A stretch of DNA of 64,000 nucleotides from Ectorhizobium quercum (GTDB lineage: Bacteria > Pseudomonadota > Alphaproteobacteria > Rhizobiales > Rhizobiaceae). The stretch lies in contig NZ_JANFPI010000003.1 of the NCBI RefSeq assembly GCF_026552795.1, forward strand, positions 682,001 through 746,000. The letters are read 5' to 3'. Below, piece by piece: positions 29,101 through 38,696 of the stretch (positions are counted from its first letter, which is position 1; each line of letters opens with the position of its first letter). A program made the position numbers and the translations under genes. The notes under the pieces are model-generated. The model saw only the letters and a program-made list of their open reading frames with translations. It was not told the origin of the DNA and did no database searches.

Positions 29101-29582
29101 GTATCGACTTCCACCCCGTCGGCCTCCAGCCCGCCGATGCTCAGCCTGCCGCCGAGCAGGGCGAGCGGATCGATGACCAGCCGTACCGATTGCGTGTGGG
29201 TGACGTGCTCGCCGCTTGCCGCTTCCACCAGCTCGACATCCCGCGCCTCGATGGCAAGCGACATGCGGGAGGAGAATCGCAGCGCGGCACCGCCGACCTT
29301 GGCCCGGAACGTGCCGTCCATGACCCCGTTCAGCGCAAGTTCCGCGCGACGGGCCAGTTCCCGGTCGAAGACGCCGCTTTCGATTGAGGCGAAAAGCCCG
29401 ACCAGTCCGAGTCCGGCGACGGCGACGAACACGACCAGTCCCTTGAGCAGAAGCATGTGACGGCGCCGCGGCGGCGGGCAATGAACGATCAGCGCATCCT
29501 CGGCCCGGCAGGAAGGCATGTCGTCAAGCGAGGCAATCTCCTCCTTGCGAAACACCACCTTGTCGCCCCGGATTTCCGCCAT
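26193..29582 (-). CDS. large AsmA/YhdP-type envelope protein (DUF3971)
   Basis: 1129 residues with a cytoplasmic N-terminus of about 42 residues ending in basic PPPRRR, one transmembrane helix at about 43-66, then a very long repetitive periplasmic region of the AsmA/TamB/YhdP superfamily. The DUF3971-like stretch and the C-terminal AsmA domain are seen in VENGVLRGEQVGATFQGTVR and LNRLFAELPIIGTILGNGRD followed by a typical GLIGITFRMTG. Members bridge inner and outer membranes and move phospholipids; that role here is inference. The ATG at 29582 gives the family N-terminus. The next gene on the other strand begins 356 nt away, so it has its own promoter region. Confidence 0.88.
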   Translation of the reverse strand: MAEIRGDKVVFRKEEIASLDDMPSCRAEDALIVHCPPPRRRHMLLLKGLVVFVAVAGLGLVGLFASIESGVFDRELARRAELALNGVMDGTFRAKVGGAALRFSSRMSLAIEARDVELVEAASGEHVTHTQSVRLVIDPLALLGGRLSIGGLEADGVEVDTALLQRGGSDLAALRVDELPAILESVFLRLDGAFHFLERTQTGDISLSKLTLRFPGDGKPVEVEVNDLLAARRGQGIVQLSGVASYGGDDIDFTVQGHAFEGRVAVLEAKLEGLDLGQLTVRTLPDGTIHDGLASEVEATITARRGEEDSAPVLSATVRGQPGQFYMDGDTQEFGGAEINLAYDFTKRSLEFVPSRAVFGDTVLPFTGAIIDRDQIEGPGKAGFALDFLFDGAVSGATEARPLPFNAKATGSFDPVLRELRADQLFVTSPQGNMAGSFLVRFRQGMSPEISFGGQVPEMTGEAVKQLWPFWVARKPREWAVANLFGGKIRNGVVSVFIPAGRMRFPPVPVQLDENELHIAFDVEHMRLDLPPDIPPVRDMDGHVDIRGEKTEVTVANGVSYFGSGRSVKVENSRFHIADAYLRPLSAEISLNVAGDAAAVLELSSFKPMNSLKDTDFRPEDFSGPVRAGVSARFGLLQSQSPPPPEWSARIDLQSVDVHRDIAGRRLAGAKGTIDVTPQAFKVEAKADVDGAPLDISYAQPLGKAGAQPALAVRGRLEKRDWLKLAPQLGGLVEGPLSFELSRVDEKKQTVAVDLSAASLSLPWIGWSKGAGVPAKGSFDLTVNGAENLIRNFQIGGDGFGAEGGMTFNKGGLVAADLSRVQLSPGDDFSATLRAVRGGHELSVNGRRIDARHVINKLKTDYEGEKSAGGDGDTGSFAVTLNVDRLAGFNDEELTGVSARYAMKAGTPSAIDFKGVTGSGQAIVSEMLNDGRGTISVTSGDAGAFARFIDLYKNMNGGLLNLRLAAMDAQSWSGSIDLRSFRLSNEQRLQSIVSTPAGQSGQSLNSAVKRDIDVSSAGFQRAFARIIARNGVLAVENGVLRGEQVGATFQGTVRDGRGNMDLTGTFMPAYGLNRLFAELPIIGTILGNGRDRGLIGITFRMTGKFTQPNLSVNPLSIIAPGVFRQIFEY

Positions 29583-29938
29583 CGGTCCCTGTATCGCTTC
29601 CTTCTCCGCAAGCCATACCCGACCTGCCGCCCCGCATGTGCCCCGAACGAGGCTCCAAGATGTTAAACCATGTTTGAGGAAACATCATGAACGAGGATTA
29701 AAAAAATCCGGTCTTCGGCCGCTTATTTCCGCTTTTGCAGGCGGCGGCCCTCGATGGGCCTGCCCTCTCCCGTCCGCCTGGAGCGCCTCCTTCCCCGTCC
29801 GGCCGGACCAAACGGCGCCTTGCGCATTCCTTGCGGAAAAGCCTGGCGCGCGATTGCAATGGGAAGCGGAAGTCGGCCATCCTGCCGCGGGAATCGCCGG
29901 CAGGGCGAAGATGCAGGCAGCGTTCGAAGGAGCAAAAG
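29583..29938. other. 356-nt divergent intergenic region
   Basis: Lies between the divergent AsmA-like gene and the peroxiredoxin gene. A small palindrome (ATGTTT, GAGG, AAACAT at 29670-29685) is followed by an AT-rich stretch with AACGAGGATTAAAAAAAT. No gene-length open frame with coding character was found. It must hold both promoters, but I cannot place them with confidence. Confidence 0.5.
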
Positions 29939-30409
29939 ATGAGCATACTGACCACGGGTGCCGAGGCCCCGCAATTCACCCTTCCGCGTGACGGCGGCGC
30001 AAGCGTGTCGCTGGCCGACTTCAAGGGCAAGAAAGTCGTGCTTTATTTCTATCCGAAGGACGACACCAGCGGCTGCACGGTGGAAGCGATCGCGTTCACG
30101 GCCCTGCTGCCGGAATTCCAGAAGGCGGACACGGTGGTGATCGGCATCTCGCCCGACAGCCCGGCAAGCCATGACAAATTCTGCCGCAAGCACGGTCTCG
30201 GCGTGATTCTCGCTTCCGACGAGGAAAAGACCGTGCTGACCGCCTATGGCGTCTGGACGGAAAAGAGCATGTACGGCCGGAAATACATGGGCGTCGAGCG
30301 GACCACCGTCCTCGTCGACCGCGACGGAAAAATCGCCGGCGTCTGGCCGAAGGTGAAGGTCAAGGGCCACGCGGAAGCGGTTCTCGAGGCGGCGAAAAAG
30401 CTTGCCTGA
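29939..30409 (+). CDS. bcp: thioredoxin-dependent peroxiredoxin, BCP/PrxQ type
   Basis: Reduces hydrogen peroxide and organic peroxides in the cytoplasm. 156 residues. The peroxidatic cysteine lies in DDTSGCTVEAIAF (residue 46). The common resolving cysteine five residues later is absent (alanine). A second cysteine at residue 82 (DKFCRKHGLG) has the 36-residue spacing known for the alpha-3 type of PrxQ, in which the two cysteines form a disulfide within the chain. This is therefore a two-cysteine PrxQ of the alpha-3 type by sequence. A GAAGGAG ribosome site precedes the ATG. The next gene begins 91 nt later. Confidence 0.93.
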   Translation: MSILTTGAEAPQFTLPRDGGASVSLADFKGKKVVLYFYPKDDTSGCTVEAIAFTALLPEFQKADTVVIGISPDSPASHDKFCRKHGLGVILASDEEKTVLTAYGVWTEKSMYGRKYMGVERTTVLVDRDGKIAGVWPKVKVKGHAEAVLEAAKKLA

Positions 30410-30500
30410 CCGGGGCTCCGGCGCATTCGTCGGGGTCCGCGTCAAGGAAATATTAACCTTAAGAATGTGTAATCCCCGCAACGCATGAGAGTCGGGCGGG

Positions 30501-31823
30501 GTGCATGACGTGACGAAAAAAACGCAGGACCGGGTCTTCGGCAGGCGGTCGCAGCAGCATATTCTGATCCTCGCCAGCGGCGACAAGGTGCGCCACATGA
30601 CGGTGCGCCCGTGGATGACCGTGGCCGCCGCCGGTTTCGCGGGCCTCTTCACCGTCGGTTACATCGCCGCGACCTCCTATCTCGTCCTGCGCGACAATCT
30701 GATCGGCGCGACGATGGCCCGGCAGGCGCGCATGCAGCACGATTACGAGGACCGCATCTCCGCGCTGCGCTCACAGCTCGACCGCGTCACCTCGCGCCAG
30801 CTTCTCGACCAGCAGGTCGTGGAGGAAAAGGTCGACAAGCTGCTCGAGCAGCAGATGGCGCTGTCGCTGCGGCAGGGCAAGATCGGCAGCCTTCTCGAAA
30901 AACCCGGCGATTCGCAGCTGACCACCGGAGCCATCCCCGTGCCGGAGGCAAAGCCGCTCGCCTTCGGCAAGCAGGCTTCCCTCGCGCCGAAACAGGATAG
31001 CCTGAAGGCGCTCGAGGCGCTTCTGGCCAGCCCGTCCGCAAAGCCCTCCCCCAAGACGTCGCGCCCCGCCGCATCCGGCGTCGCCGCCTATGCGCCGACG
31101 CACGAGAGCGCCTCCGACCGCGCCGACCGGGTGTTCGGCACCGTCACCCGCTCCCTCAAGAGCATCGAGGTCGAGCAACTCGCCCACATCCAGGGGCTCG
31201 CCAAGGACGCAAGCGGCCAGGCCGACGCCATCGCCGGCATCCTGCGTGGCACCGGCGTCGATGTGCCAGACACGCGGCTTGCCGCCAATTCCGCGGTTGG
31301 CGGCCCGTTCATCGCAGCCGACAGCGCGGAGGCCTTCGACGTGTCGCTCAATGTTCTCGACACGGCGCTGTCGCAGCTCGAGGCCGTTCGCGAGACGGCG
31401 CGCAAGCTGCCCTACGGCAACCCGGCGCCGGGGCGGGAGATCACCTCCCGATTCGGCACGCGCATCGATCCCTTCTTCAATCGGCCGGCGCTTCATGCCG
31501 GCATCGATTTCCGTTCCGAGATCGGTGCGGCGGTGCGGGCCAGCGGCACGGGACGCGTAATCACCGCCGGCTATTCCGGCGGCTACGGCAACATGGTGGA
31601 AATCGACCACGGCCAGGGAATCACCAGCCGCTACGGCCACCTGTCGCGGATTTCCGTTTCGGAAGGCCAGACGGTTTCCACCGGCCAGAAGATCGGCGAA
31701 GCCGGCAATACCGGCCGCTCGACCGGCCCGCATCTGCACTACGAGGTGCGGCGTAATGGCACAGCCGTGGACCCCATGAGGTTCGTCAACGCCGGCATCA
31801 AGCTCAATACAATCATGAACTGA
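30501..31823 (+). CDS. M23 family (LytM domain) metallopeptidase
   Basis: Membrane-anchored periplasmic peptidoglycan hydrolase. 440 residues: a short basic N-terminus, a transmembrane helix at about 37-62, a coiled-coil-like region at about 75-125 (RISALRSQLDRVTSRQ and EEKVDKLLEQQMALSLRQ), a variable linker, and a LytM/M23 domain at about 310-425. Zinc ligands are intact: H332 and D336 in ALHAGIDF, and H411/H413 in PHLHYEVR. The ATG at 30501 was kept, but GTG at 30510 is also possible. Intact ligands point to an active endopeptidase, not a degenerate EnvC-like activator. Confidence 0.9.
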   Translation: MHDVTKKTQDRVFGRRSQQHILILASGDKVRHMTVRPWMTVAAAGFAGLFTVGYIAATSYLVLRDNLIGATMARQARMQHDYEDRISALRSQLDRVTSRQLLDQQVVEEKVDKLLEQQMALSLRQGKIGSLLEKPGDSQLTTGAIPVPEAKPLAFGKQASLAPKQDSLKALEALLASPSAKPSPKTSRPAASGVAAYAPTHESASDRADRVFGTVTRSLKSIEVEQLAHIQGLAKDASGQADAIAGILRGTGVDVPDTRLAANSAVGGPFIAADSAEAFDVSLNVLDTALSQLEAVRETARKLPYGNPAPGREITSRFGTRIDPFFNRPALHAGIDFRSEIGAAVRASGTGRVITAGYSGGYGNMVEIDHGQGITSRYGHLSRISVSEGQTVSTGQKIGEAGNTGRSTGPHLHYEVRRNGTAVDPMRFVNAGIKLNTIMN

Positions 31824-31877
31824 CAGTAAACTTATCCGGCATCACCGTATTTTGTAGCGGTATACCGGGCGGTTTTC

Positions 31878-31906
31878 TTGACTTTCCGGTCATTTGGGAC
31901 TATTCG
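31878..31906 (+). promoter_or_regulatory. candidate sigma-70-type promoter of the DEAD-box helicase gene
   Basis: A TTGACT box at 31878-31883 is separated by 17 nt from TATTCG at 31901-31906. Five of six bases fit the -35 consensus and four of six the -10. It would give a leader of about 58 nt before the helicase start. Inference only. Confidence 0.4.
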
Positions 31907-31970
31907 GGCGCTCAATTGTCATGCCCCTTCACCAGAGTTCGCTAGAACCGGAACGGAAGCAGTTTCCCCT

Positions 31971-33488
<1,518 letters not shown>

Positions 33489-33494
33489 TCCCGC

Positions 33495-33989
33495 ATGGGG
33501 TCTCCGGGCGTCGATTTTCCGGGCGTCGGCGTCGGAGTGTTCCTCGTCCGCGAGGGCCGGATTCTGCTCTGTCGCCGGCTAAAGGCTCCCGAAGCGGGCT
33601 TCTGGAACATACCCGGCGGCAAGATCGACTTCATGGAGAAAGCCGAGGACGCCGCACGGCGCGAGACAAGCGAGGAAACCGGCCTGACGGTCGGCGCCCT
33701 GCGGCCGCTATGCGTCGACGAACAGCTCTTCCCCAACGAGAAGCAGCACTGGATTTCATTGCTCTACGTTACGGAAGATTTCTCGGGCGAGGCCCGCATC
33801 ATGGAACCGGAAAAGCATGACGGCATGGCCTGGTTCGCGCTCGACGCGCTGCCGGACAGGCTGTCGGAATTCGTCAAAAGCGCGCTCGTTCCCCTTCAGG
33901 CGGCTCTCGACGCGGCCTCGAACGCCAGCCTCACCCAACGCGCCATGACGTCTGGATCGTCCCAGGCATCGTCCGGGATCGACCAGTAG
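33495..33989 (+). CDS. NUDIX hydrolase
   Basis: 164 residues. A complete NUDIX box is visible: GGKIDFMEKAEDAARRETSE followed by ETGL at about residues 41-64, with the catalytic REtxEE core. Such enzymes hydrolyse nucleoside diphosphates linked to other groups; substrate unknown. Begins 6 nt after the helicase stop, so it is likely cotranscribed. Its last 95 nt or so overlap, antisense, the 3' end of the TfoX-like gene, and the final 25 residues (NASLTQRAMTSGSSQASSGI) are low-complexity beyond the family core. Confidence 0.9.
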   Translation: MGSPGVDFPGVGVGVFLVREGRILLCRRLKAPEAGFWNIPGGKIDFMEKAEDAARRETSEETGLTVGALRPLCVDEQLFPNEKQHWISLLYVTEDFSGEARIMEPEKHDGMAWFALDALPDRLSEFVKSALVPLQAALDAASNASLTQRAMTSGSSQASSGIDQ

Positions 33990-34213
33990 GGCATCGCCGC
34001 CGACCGCCCGCCCTTGCGGGTATAGGTCCATTGCCGCGCGCCGGCCGCCTCGAAGGCGGGTGCGCGTTGCCCGTCCGCCTTCAGCACGATTTCGCCACCG
34101 ACCTCCAGCGCCAGAATGCGGCCGTCGCAATAGATGCCCTTGCCGCCGAACATGCGCCGGATCGTGACGGGCCCGAGCGACTGGAAGATGTCCTCGATCT
34201 CCGCCCTGTCCAT
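33896..34213 (-). CDS. TfoX N-terminal domain protein
   Basis: 105 residues. The motif FQSLGPVTIRRMFGGKGIYC followed by ILALEVGGEIVLKAD is typical of the TfoX N-terminal domain. Full-length TfoX regulates natural competence in gamma-proteobacteria; single-domain versions like this are widespread in alphaproteobacteria and have no established function. It starts 2 nt after the stop of the flavin reductase-like gene on the same strand, so the two probably form an operon. Its 3' end is convergent with and overlaps the NUDIX gene. Confidence 0.85.
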   Translation of the reverse strand: MDRAEIEDIFQSLGPVTIRRMFGGKGIYCDGRILALEVGGEIVLKADGQRAPAFEAAGARQWTYTRKGGRSAAMPYWSIPDDAWDDPDVMARWVRLAFEAASRAA

Positions 34214-34215
34214 GT

Positions 34216-34710
34216 TCACAATGCCTTGAAGGCGCGTTCGAAATAGATGAGAGCGGGATTGAGCGGGCCGAAATGCAGGGCCTCGACCCGGCCGATCAGG
34301 ATCGTATGGGTCGCGACGACCTTCGCCTCCACCAGCGAACAGTCGAAGACGGCAAGGGCATCGGCAAGAACGGGCGCGCCGGTCGCAAGCGCGATCCACT
34401 CGGCCCTGGCGAAGCGTTCCTCGACCGGCAGCTTGCCGATGCCGGCAAACGCTTCCGCCAACGGCTTGTGATGAGCGGCAAGCGTGTTCAGCGCGAAACG
34501 GCCGCTTTCCTCGAAAAGCGCGTTCGAGGGGTTGCCGGCGTTGACGCAGACAAGCACGCTCGCCGGATGGTCGGAGATCGAGCACGCCGCCGTCACCGTC
34601 ACCCCGCGCCGTTCCGGCCCGTGCGCCGTCGTCACGATCTGCACATGGCCGGCGTAACGGCTCATGGCGTTGCGGTAAAGGACGGGATCGATCGAATCGG
34701 CGTTCGTCAT
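34216..34710 (-). CDS. flavin reductase family protein
   Basis: 164 residues of the FMN-dependent flavin reductase-like fold: RNAMSRYAGHVQIVTTAHGP, RRGVTVTAACSISDHPASVL and FALNTLAAHH, similar to the small components of two-component monooxygenases (HpaC/RutF type). No oxygenase component is adjacent. The start at 34710 (MTNADSIDPV) has a GCAGGATCC site 8 nt upstream; Met codons 21 and 45 nt further up cannot be ruled out. It and the TfoX-like gene share a promoter region upstream of 34760. Confidence 0.85.
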   Translation of the reverse strand: MTNADSIDPVLYRNAMSRYAGHVQIVTTAHGPERRGVTVTAACSISDHPASVLVCVNAGNPSNALFEESGRFALNTLAAHHKPLAEAFAGIGKLPVEERFARAEWIALATGAPVLADALAVFDCSLVEAKVVATHTILIGRVEALHFGPLNPALIYFERAFKAL

Positions 34711-34868
34711 GCTGGGATCCTGCACCGGCATCCGCCGCCGGTCGATAAAAAACAAAAGAAAACTACGGTCAGGACGCTAGAAGAGAAGAATTACCAAACT
34801 CATGCCATAGAGTTCATTTGCCCGCATGCAAACGGAAAACCTTTCAACCACCGGCGGGCTTCGATAAT

Positions 34869-35966
34869 ATGCGCTCAAACGCCAATAACCGGTATTCCAT
34901 GTTCCGCTTCCTGTTCCCGACCACCTGCTGTTTCGCTCTGGCCGCCTCGACATTCGCCGCGCAGGCAGAGGTGCTTGCGGTCGTCGCGCCCGAGACGGGT
35001 CCTTTCGCCCGGCTGGGGCAACAGGTCTTCGTGGGCGCGCAGCGGCTGGCCGACGAGAAGCAACTGGACCTCGTACGCATTCCCGAAAGCTGCGAAGCCG
35101 GCAGCGGCGACGCGATCTCGGCGGAAATCGTCTCGGCCGGAGCGGTCGCCGCCATCGGCTTTCTGTGCGGCGAGAGCTTCGACGGCGGCGGAGGCCGGTT
35201 GAAGGCCGCAGGCATTCCGGCAATCTCGGTTTCCGTCCGCTCGAAAATCCTGTTCGAGGACGTCGCGAAGGAGGATTGGCCGATCTTCACGCTGGCCCCG
35301 CATTTCGAGGACGAGGCCGAAAAGCTGACCGAAATCATCGCCGGGGACTGGCAGAGCGTGCCCTTCGCGCTGATCGACGACGGCACCCTGCCCGCGCGCG
35401 AACTGGTCGAGGCGGTGCGCAACCGGCTGGAGGAACGCGGCCTGAGGCCGCAATTCGTCGATACGTTCAGGCCCGGCATGGAAAACCAGATCGCGCTGGT
35501 GCGCCGCTTGCAGAATACCGGCGCGACGCATGTCCTGTTCGGCGGAGACCACAACGACGCGGCCGTGATCATGCGCGATGCGGCCAGCGAAAACATTGCC
35601 TTGCGCCTTCTCGGTGGGGAAGCCCTGAACGCCGCCGACCAGCCCGTGCCGCTTGCCGATGGCGTCCAGGCCGTTCTGCCGCCGCAGACGCCGCTCGCCG
35701 CCCAACCGGTGATCGACGCACTGGGCGCGGAAGGCATCGTCGCCGAAGGGTATGTCCTGCCGGCCTATGCCGCCGCGACGATCGCCGCGCAGGCGGCCGA
35801 AGCCGCCCAGCGGGCCGGCATACCCGTCGCCAGCGTCGTGCAGGAAGGCCGCTTCGAAACCGTGCTCGGTCCCTTCGCATTCGGGCCCGAAGCGCCGCAT
35901 CGCAACCCGTACCTGCTCATGGAGTGGCGCGACGGCGCCTTCGTGCCGGTCGGGGAGACACCATAA
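34869..35966 (+). CDS. periplasmic substrate-binding protein, branched-chain amino acid ABC type (orphan)
   Basis: 365 residues if begun at 34869. After a signal peptide ([20 protein letters not shown], cleavage likely after AQA) comes a type I periplasmic-binding fold: [54 protein letters not shown] and [24 protein letters not shown] helices near the end. This is the LivJ/LivK style (Peripla_BP_6). No ABC permease or ATPase genes are beside it, so its transporter is elsewhere or it serves as a sensor. A second Met at 34899 would also give a good signal peptide. Confidence 0.85.
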   Translation: MRSNANNRYSMFRFLFPTTCCFALAASTFAAQAEVLAVVAPETGPFARLGQQVFVGAQRLADEKQLDLVRIPESCEAGSGDAISAEIVSAGAVAAIGFLCGESFDGGGGRLKAAGIPAISVSVRSKILFEDVAKEDWPIFTLAPHFEDEAEKLTEIIAGDWQSVPFALIDDGTLPARELVEAVRNRLEERGLRPQFVDTFRPGMENQIALVRRLQNTGATHVLFGGDHNDAAVIMRDAASENIALRLLGGEALNAADQPVPLADGVQAVLPPQTPLAAQPVIDALGAEGIVAEGYVLPAYAAATIAAQAAEAAQRAGIPVASVVQEGRFETVLGPFAFGPEAPHRNPYLLMEWRDGAFVPVGETP

Positions 35967-36066
35967 AGCCTGCGGGCGCGGTTGTTCGCCCGCCTTGCGG
36001 GTGATAAAGCAGCCAGCAACACGAAGCCTTCGCGCCGCTGGCGCCGCCGACATGAAGAGACATCCG

Positions 36067-36747
36067 ATGACCGATTCTCCCGTCCTGATCGCCCCCTCCA
36101 TACTCGCCGCCAATTTCGCCCGGCTCGGCGAGGAAGTGCGCGATGTGACCGAGGCCGGGGCGGACTGGATTCACCTCGACGTCATGGACGGTCATTTCGT
36201 TCCCAACATCTCCTTCGGCCCGGCCGTCATCCAGTCGCTTCGCCCCCATACCGAAGCCGTTTTCGACTGCCATCTCATGATTGCCCCGGCCGATCCCTAT
36301 CTGGAAGCCTTCGCCAAGGCTGGCTGCGACTACATCACCGTCCACGCGGAAGCCGGTCCGCATCTGCACCGCTCGCTCCAGACCATCCGCGCGCTCGGCA
36401 AGAAGGCCGGGGTTTCTCTGAACCCGGCAACGCCGCTTTCGGCCATCGAGCAGGTGATCGGCGATGTGGACCTCATCCTGATCATGAGCGTCAATCCGGG
36501 CTTCGGCGGCCAGAAGTTCATTCATTCTCAGGTCGACAAGATCGCCCAGACCCGCGCCCTGATCGGCGAGCGCCCGATCCGGCTGGAAGTGGACGGCGGC
36601 GTGACGGTGGAAACGGCGCCGCTGTGCGTCGCAGCCGGCGCCGATGTCCTCGTGGCCGGCTCCGCCGTCTTCAAGGGCGAAGGTGTCGATGCCTACCGCG
36701 AAACGGTGTCCGCGCTGCGCCGCGCGGCCGCCCGCGGCCAGATTTAG
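36067..36747 (+). CDS. rpe: ribulose-phosphate 3-epimerase
   Basis: Interconverts ribulose 5-phosphate and xylulose 5-phosphate in the pentose phosphate pathway. 226 residues: [62 protein letters not shown] and [20 protein letters not shown] are the classic barrel motifs. The start at 36067 has GAAGAGA upstream; a Met five codons earlier is also in frame. A four-helix membrane protein gene follows after about 29 nt. Confidence 0.97.
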   Translation: MTDSPVLIAPSILAANFARLGEEVRDVTEAGADWIHLDVMDGHFVPNISFGPAVIQSLRPHTEAVFDCHLMIAPADPYLEAFAKAGCDYITVHAEAGPHLHRSLQTIRALGKKAGVSLNPATPLSAIEQVIGDVDLILIMSVNPGFGGQKFIHSQVDKIAQTRALIGERPIRLEVDGGVTVETAPLCVAAGADVLVAGSAVFKGEGVDAYRETVSALRRAAARGQI

Positions 36748-36776
36748 ATAATGCCGATCGAACACGGATCCCGGGC

Positions 36777-37265
36777 GTGCGGGCGCGGCTGAAGGCAAGC
36801 CTGCCCGGCAAGACGGAGCTTCTCGCCGGAGCGCCGGTCTGGGGCATGCTCATGGCCCTTTCCGCCGCGGCTTCGCTCCATCTGGGGAAGCGGCTCGATT
36901 TTCCCACCGACACCGTGCTGCTCGCGCTCTATTTCGCCGGCGGCGCGCTCGGCTGGTCGGCCGCGCTGCCTCTGGCGCGCTTCTGCGCCGCCGGCCGTCG
37001 CCCGGACACGCGGCTTGCCTCCTGCCTGTTCTGGCTGAGCGTCGCCACGGTGGGCATCACCGCCCTGCTCTTCGCGCTTCAATACCGGTCGTTCTATGCG
37101 CAGTGGCATGCCCCGTTCATGACGCGAATCTGGCTCAACCAGTTCGTCTTCACCTCCGCTTCGGCCGTCTATCAGTTCGCCGTCATGGGACTGAGATTGT
37201 ATCTGCCGCTCGGATTCGTGTTTCTGCTCGCGGCAAGTGCGATAATGGCGCGCCGCATCCGTTGA
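36777..37265 (+). CDS. four-helix membrane protein of unknown function
   Basis: 162 residues from GTG 36777. Hydrophobic segments at about 20-37 (WGMLMALSAAASL), 43-64, 80-102 and 124-155 predict four membrane helices; loops are short and basic. No family is recognised. The start is uncertain: GTG at 36777 fits the reading frame and the first helix, and the ATG at 36751 is out of frame. It sits between rpe and purB on the same strand and may be cotranscribed with rpe. The sequence has normal local GC and coding bias, so it looks like a real gene. Confidence 0.65.
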   Translation: MRARLKASLPGKTELLAGAPVWGMLMALSAAASLHLGKRLDFPTDTVLLALYFAGGALGWSAALPLARFCAAGRRPDTRLASCLFWLSVATVGITALLFALQYRSFYAQWHAPFMTRIWLNQFVFTSASAVYQFAVMGLRLYLPLGFVFLLAASAIMARRIR

Positions 37266-37323
37266 GATTGCCGGCTCGTTTTGCTAAAGCGGCCCATGTC
37301 TTCCGATTGAAAAGGACCAGTCC

Positions 37324-38631
37324 ATGATCCCCCGCTATTCCCGGCCCGAAATGGTCGCCATCTGGTCGCCCGAAACCCGCTTCCGCATCTGGTTCGAGAT
37401 CGAATCCCACGCCTGCGATGCGCTGGCCGAGATCGGCGTCATTCCGCAATCGGCCGCCGACACGATCCGGGAAAAAGGCTCCGCCGCCGTGTTCGACACC
37501 GCCCGCATCGACGAGATCGAGGCCGTCACCAAGCACGACGTCATCGCCTTCCTGACCCATCTTGCCGAATTCGTCGGCCCTGACAGCCGTTTCGTGCATC
37601 AGGGCATGACCTCGTCGGACGTGCTCGACACCTGCCTCAACGTGCAGCTCACCCGCGCCGCCGATATCCTGCTTGCCGATATCGACAAGCTACTCGCCGC
37701 GCTGAAGCGCCGCGCCTTCGAGCACAAGGACACCGTGACCATCGGTCGCTCGCACGGCATCCATGCCGAGCCGACGACCTTCGGCGTCAAGCTGGCGCTG
37801 GCCTATGCCGAGTTCGACCGGTGCAGGACGCGCCTGCTCGCCGCCCGCGAGGAAATCGCCACCTGTGCCATTTCCGGCGCCGTCGGCACTTTCGCCAATA
37901 TCGACCCGCGCGTCGAGGAACATGTCGCCAAGGCGATGGGCCTGAAGCCGGAACCGGTCTCGACGCAGGTCATCCCGCGCGACCGCCACGCCATGTTCTT
38001 CGCCACGCTCGCCGTCATCGCCTCGTCCATCGAGCGGCTGGCAACGGAAATCCGCCACCTGCAACGCACCGAGGTTCTGGAAGCCGAGGAATACTTCTCG
38101 CCGGGCCAGAAGGGCTCGTCGGCCATGCCGCACAAGCGCAACCCGGTGCTGACCGAAAACCTCACGGGCCTTGCCCGCATGGTGCGCTCCTATTCGATCC
38201 CGGCGATGGAAAACGTCGCGCTGTGGCACGAGCGCGATATCTCGCACTCGTCCGTGGAGCGCATGATCGGCCCCGATGCGACGATCACGCTCGACTTCGC
38301 GCTCGCCCGCCTGACCGGCGTCGTCGACAAGCTGCTGGTCTATCCCGAGAACATGCTGAAGAACCTGAACAAGTTCCGCGGCCTCGTCCACTCGCAGCGC
38401 GTTCTGCTGGCGCTGACGCAGGCCGGCGTCTCACGCGAGGATTCCTATCGCCTCGTGCAGCGCAACGCCATGAAGGTGTGGGAACAGGGCAAGGACTTCC
38501 TCGAGGAACTGCTGGCCGACCCGGAAGTGCGCGCCGCCCTGCCCGAAGAGGAAATCCGCGAGAAGTTCGACCTCGGCTACCACACCAAGCACGTCGACAC
38601 GATCTTCCGCCGCGTGTTCGGCGAAGCCTGA
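37324..38631 (+). CDS. purB: adenylosuccinate lyase
   Basis: Acts twice in purine synthesis: it releases fumarate from SAICAR and from adenylosuccinate. 435 residues. The fumarase/aspartase superfamily signature is seen as GSSAMPHKRNPVLTENL near residue 262, with TSSDVLDTCLNVQL and TIGRSHGIHAEPTTFG earlier. The AAAAGGACC ribosome site is close to the ATG. Followed by a hairpin terminator. purC, purS, purQ and purL are in the same window but not in the same operon. Confidence 0.98.
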   Translation: MIPRYSRPEMVAIWSPETRFRIWFEIESHACDALAEIGVIPQSAADTIREKGSAAVFDTARIDEIEAVTKHDVIAFLTHLAEFVGPDSRFVHQGMTSSDVLDTCLNVQLTRAADILLADIDKLLAALKRRAFEHKDTVTIGRSHGIHAEPTTFGVKLALAYAEFDRCRTRLLAAREEIATCAISGAVGTFANIDPRVEEHVAKAMGLKPEPVSTQVIPRDRHAMFFATLAVIASSIERLATEIRHLQRTEVLEAEEYFSPGQKGSSAMPHKRNPVLTENLTGLARMVRSYSIPAMENVALWHERDISHSSVERMIGPDATITLDFALARLTGVVDKLLVYPENMLKNLNKFRGLVHSQRVLLALTQAGVSREDSYRLVQRNAMKVWEQGKDFLEELLADPEVRAALPEEEIREKFDLGYHTKHVDTIFRRVFGEA

Positions 38632-38639
38632 AACGGGAC

Positions 38640-38667
38640 CGGGCGGCATAGCGCCGCCCGTTTCCTT
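38640..38667 (+). terminator. terminator after purB
   Basis: Arms CGGGCGGC and GCCGCCCG with loop ATAGC begin 9 nt after the purB stop and are followed by TTTCCTT. Confidence 0.7.
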
Positions 38668-38696
38668 GAGAATCGAGAAAGCGGCAGGGAGCAGCC

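Noticed and set aside
26613..29387. A 924-codon open frame on the plus strand opposite the AsmA-like gene
   Set aside because: The minus-strand frame has a membrane anchor and AsmA features; the plus-strand product is basic low-complexity sequence.
30501..31823. Assignment of the M23 protein to a named polar-growth or division factor
   Set aside because: Domain layout fits several rhizobial LytM proteins. Sequence reading alone cannot choose between them, so no gene symbol is given.
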